From Phosphitispora fastidiosa (GTDB taxonomy: Bacteria > Bacillota > Thermincolia > Thermincolales > UBA2595), in the NCBI RefSeq assembly GCF_019008365.1, contig NZ_JAHHUL010000006.1, positions 109,622-173,621 of the forward strand: a DNA stretch of 64,000 nucleotides, in the 5' to 3' direction. The first letter of the stretch is position 1; every line of letters starts with the position of its first letter. A program made the translations under genes and the position numbers. This document shows, in pieces, positions 61,980 to 64,000 of this stretch. The notes beneath the pieces were generated by a model that was not told the DNA's origin, did no database searches, and saw nothing but the letters and a program-made list of their open reading frames with translations.

Positions 61980-62008
61980 ATATTCTATAAAAGATAGAAA
62001 TACCCTTC
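61980..62008 (-). promoter_or_regulatory. Sigma-H-like promoter of the zinc-ribbon gene
   Basis: On the minus strand GAAGGGTAT (one mismatch), an 11-base spacer and ATAGAATAT (no mismatch) lie 46 bases before the start codon. Confidence 0.5.
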
Positions 62009-62064
62009 CGCTTTTGAGAACATTGTTGAGTTAAAAAATAATATGCGGTGTTTGGCATCAGATG

Positions 62065-62098
62065 AAAAAACGAGGGAATAGTTAACCCCTCGTTTTTT
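62065..62098. terminator. Bidirectional intrinsic terminator
   Basis: AAAAAACGAGGG pairs with CCCTCGTTTTTT around ten bases. It ends the minus-strand gene at 62112 and has T-runs on both strands. Confidence 0.88.
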
Positions 62099-62111
62099 TG
62101 CGGTTCAAAAT

Positions 62112-62405
62112 CTAATAGTAATACGGCTGGTTATAGTTTAAGTAGTCGTAATTACCACCACTTACCTGTTGTACTGTACCGCCTGCGCTCATTATAGATG
62201 TCATCAGGTTTTGTAATCCCATTGAACCTCCTAATAGAGGAACTCTTACAATAAGACTTATACCCTGCGGAGATGTCACCTCAAGTATGTTTAATAAGTT
62301 TATCACAGCACCTGCAGGAATATGCACCCTCAAAACAGTACCGGGAGGTGAAGGCATCATTCCATACGTTCCATCATAGGGATAGCAGTTCTGGACATTA
62401 TTCAT
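62112..62405 (-). CDS. Small protein of unknown function, Tyr-rich C-terminus
   Basis: The ATG at 62405 follows AAAGGAG by about 11 bases and gives 97 residues; a longer frame upstream lacks a start signal. The middle is hydrophobic (VHIPAGAVINLLNILEVTSP, SLIVRVPLLGGSMG). The end is rich in Gly, Asn and Tyr (SGGNYDYLNYNQPYYY). This composition recalls small spore coat or surface proteins, but I do not recognise the family. A strong terminator follows. Confidence 0.68.
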   Translation of the reverse strand: MNNVQNCYPYDGTYGMMPSPPGTVLRVHIPAGAVINLLNILEVTSPQGISLIVRVPLLGGSMGLQNLMTSIMSAGGTVQQVSGGNYDYLNYNQPYYY

Positions 62406-62515
62406 TGCCAGCTTCACTCCTTTCTGGTTCACGATACATTTTATGTAGTCCGGATTGGTTTGGTTACATAACAAGTTACAAATAATATTTTTTATGCCAC
62501 ACGGGAAAAGATATA

Positions 62516-62544
62516 TTGGCATAAAATGTAATAAATGGTATAAT
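62516..62544 (+). promoter_or_regulatory. Sigma-A promoter for the 62600 gene
   Basis: TTGGCA and a perfect TATAAT are separated by 17 bases, 55 bases before the GTG start. Confidence 0.7.
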
Positions 62545-62599
62545 ATAATATGTGTTTTGGGAGCAGATGGGTTCAAAAATGATGGGAGAGTGGAGAACT

Positions 62600-63349
62600 G
62601 TGAAGAAAATTGTGTTTTTGTTTGCCGCCCTGGTATGCTTACTGACAATATCCCCACCGGCACTGGCTGCCTATCCGGAGATTACAATCACGGTAAATGG
62701 CAGCAGAATAGCCAGTGATGTCAAGCCGTATATCGATGCCAATGATAGGACAATGGTCCCCATTCGTTTTGTAGCTGAAGCCCTGGGTTCAGAAGTGGAC
62801 TGGAACCAGAAAACAAAGGGAGTGAGTGTGAAACGAAAGGAAAATGCAGTCTACCTTTGGGCGGGCAGGCAGGACTACACCGTCAACGGGAAAAGCAAAA
62901 CAATGGATACAGTCCCTGTGATTCTGCCGCCGGGCCGGACTATGGTGCCGGTAAGGTTTGTAGCCGAAGCGCTGGGGTGTACGGTGAACTGGGACAGCGC
63001 GACCCGGACTGTGATGATTGTGCTGGACAATGGCTATGTGCTGCCCGAGGAGACGGATTTAGATATTGAAATTCCTGCAGTGGGGAAAAACTTCAATGAT
63101 GTTGATATCGAAATCCTGGTCCTGATGTATAAAGATATGGCTTCACAAGAGGATGATTTATACGCCCTATTGGCAAGCAAATTCGGGGAAAAGTCAGGTC
63201 GGGAAATAACCGACTATGTTTTCAGCAAAAAAGACAGTTTTGATTATTTGCCGGACAGGTCCTGGCAGATTAATAACCAGCAGATTAAAGTAGGTTCCTT
63301 GTCAGGAGAAGCGTGGATATATATTCTTATTTATCTTCCGGGGGTGTAA
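62600..63349 (+). CDS. Secreted protein with copper-amine-oxidase N-terminal-like domains
   Basis: The GTG at 62600 follows GGGAGAG by nine bases and begins a signal peptide (VKKIVFLFAALVCLLT... to ALAAYPE). The 249-residue product has two repeats of the stalk domain common in secreted clostridial proteins: RTMVPIRFVAEALGSEVDWN and RTMVPVRFVAEALGCTVNWD. The C-terminal ~100 residues are unassigned. These domains are structural and do not imply amine oxidase activity. The next gene begins one base after its stop, so the two are linked. Confidence 0.87.
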   Translation: MKKIVFLFAALVCLLTISPPALAAYPEITITVNGSRIASDVKPYIDANDRTMVPIRFVAEALGSEVDWNQKTKGVSVKRKENAVYLWAGRQDYTVNGKSKTMDTVPVILPPGRTMVPVRFVAEALGCTVNWDSATRTVMIVLDNGYVLPEETDLDIEIPAVGKNFNDVDIEILVLMYKDMASQEDDLYALLASKFGEKSGREITDYVFSKKDSFDYLPDRSWQINNQQIKVGSLSGEAWIYILIYLPGV

Positions 63350-63350
63350 T

Positions 63351-64000
63351 ATGTTCAAGCGGATAACCTGTCTGGCAGTCTTTTTACTCATGAGTATGCT
63401 TTTTACCGGGCCGTCCCTTGCCGGGGAGTATATCAGGTACATTCCTCCCCCGGCGCCTCCGGCGCAGATCGTAGGCTGTATTACAGATGATAATGATTTC
63501 TTGGGATGGGGATATTTTGTGACCATTCTTCCAGATGTGAAGCCGGAATTCTCTTCGATTAGGTTAATAAGATACCCTCAGGATGAACATATGCTGGTCT
63601 GGGGCGAGGAACACGGGGATTGTATTAACGGAGTCTACCGGTATTTGGGAATCAACAGATTTAAAGAATATATCACTAATATAAACTGGCCTTATGATGT
63701 GCCGGTGAATCCCGGGGCAATGCTGGATGACAACAATTGGATAGCTAATCCCTGGGCAAGCGGCAAGGTGGCCGATAAACTCAAACAAAGAGGAGAACCC
63801 CCCATTCATAAAAGTCCCTGGGATGGCGATACCAGGTTTCTTCCCAACATCGTCAAAGGCCTGCAGGCAAAACACACGGCTGAATTCAGGAGCGCTCCCG
63901 AATTAACCTGGACAGATTATGTACATATCCTGCAGCCCCCCACTTACTACGGCTGGGGTGTAGGGCGGGCCTGGCACATCAAGAACGGTGAGATACTTTA
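63351..64000 (+). CDS. Secreted protein of unknown function, 3' end cut by window
   Basis: The frame opens with ATG at 63351, behind GGGGGTG, and stays open to the window end (216 residues visible). The N-terminus is a clear signal peptide (MFKRITCLAVFLLMSMLFTG... LAG), followed by a Pro-rich stretch (YIRYIPPPAPPAQI). The rest is rich in Trp, Asp and Pro (NNWIANPWASGK, YYGWGVGRAWHIKNG). I do not recognise the family. Its near-overlap with the stalk-domain gene suggests a pair of surface proteins. Confidence 0.8.
   Translation, partial: MFKRITCLAVFLLMSMLFTGPSLAGEYIRYIPPPAPPAQIVGCITDDNDFLGWGYFVTILPDVKPEFSSIRLIRYPQDEHMLVWGEEHGDCINGVYRYLGINRFKEYITNINWPYDVPVNPGAMLDDNNWIANPWASGKVADKLKQRGEPPIHKSPWDGDTRFLPNIVKGLQAKHTAEFRSAPELTWTDYVHILQPPTYYGWGVGRAWHIKNGEIL

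Noticed and set aside
62406..62663. N-terminal extension of the small minus-strand protein to 183 residues.
   Set aside because: The added stretch has unlikely composition, covers the promoter of the divergent gene and lacks a start signal; AAAGGAG marks the start at 62405.
1..64000. tRNA, rRNA, CRISPR arrays, insertion sequences, phage genes or a replication origin.
   Set aside because: No tRNA-like cloverleaf with a TTCGA-type loop, rRNA segment, spacer array, transposase or DnaA-box cluster was recognised by reading.

Overview
The window (about 46-47% GC by eye) looks like the chromosome of an anaerobic, endospore-forming, Gram-positive bacterium of the Peptococcaceae type. A metal-reducing relative of Thermincola is a reasonable guess but is not proven by the sequence. 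The clues are a Spo0E-like regulator, many promoter-like sites of the sigma-H type, strong AGGAGG ribosome binding sites, System II (CcsB/CcsA) cytochrome c maturation genes, a siroheme-type heme route, and giant multiheme cytochromes with no outer-membrane porin partners.

Left half (1-41749): a continuous block for making and housing multiheme c-type cytochromes. Eight cytochrome genes here carry 168 CXXCH motifs plus five variant CX3CH/CX4CH motifs. A small diheme protein at 50076 brings the window total to 170 plus 5. A module of membrane-anchored TPR protein, membrane-anchored NHL beta-propeller and cytochrome occurs at 977-3701 and 22773-25787, and as NHL plus cytochrome at 35247-39274. 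Three neighbouring paralogues (3874, 6058, 9670) share one N-terminal domain but grow from 16 to 35 to 74 heme motifs. Two other large cytochromes (26103, 36242) put a heme domain on a long Ig-like stalk. Three separate CcsB/CcsA pairs (17556/18662, 31585/33085, 39514/40901) lie next to these genes. The first pair is followed by an unusual radical SAM-LuxE fusion with a Cys/His-repeat tail. A HEPN/MNT toxin-antitoxin-like pair (34066-34916) interrupts the block.

Centre (41966-49974): heme supply. sirC, hemA, hemC, cobA-hemD, hemB, an ahbC/nirJ-type radical SAM gene and hemL are present, which points to heme made through siroheme. HemA has an extra His-rich tail.

Right part (50076-64000): a diheme anchor protein with CheR and an FtsA-like ATPase, a Spo0E-like protein, a c-di-GMP-I riboswitch in front of an HD-GYP phosphodiesterase and a MutT, a nested inverted-repeat region, a tandem rhodanese lipoprotein, a NitT/TauT-type ABC transporter, a HAD protein, a threonine aldolase, a YvyF-like zinc-ribbon protein, a small unknown protein, and a copper-amine-oxidase-N-type secreted protein followed by a gene cut by the window end.

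How it may fit together: heme made by the central operon is exported and attached by pair-specific CcsBA enzymes to extracellular cytochromes that could form wires through the thick Gram-positive wall. TPR and NHL partners tether or organise them. Recurrent sigma-H-like promoters suggest joint control by the transition-state programme. The functional links are inference; the gene layouts, motifs and repeats are read directly from the sequence.
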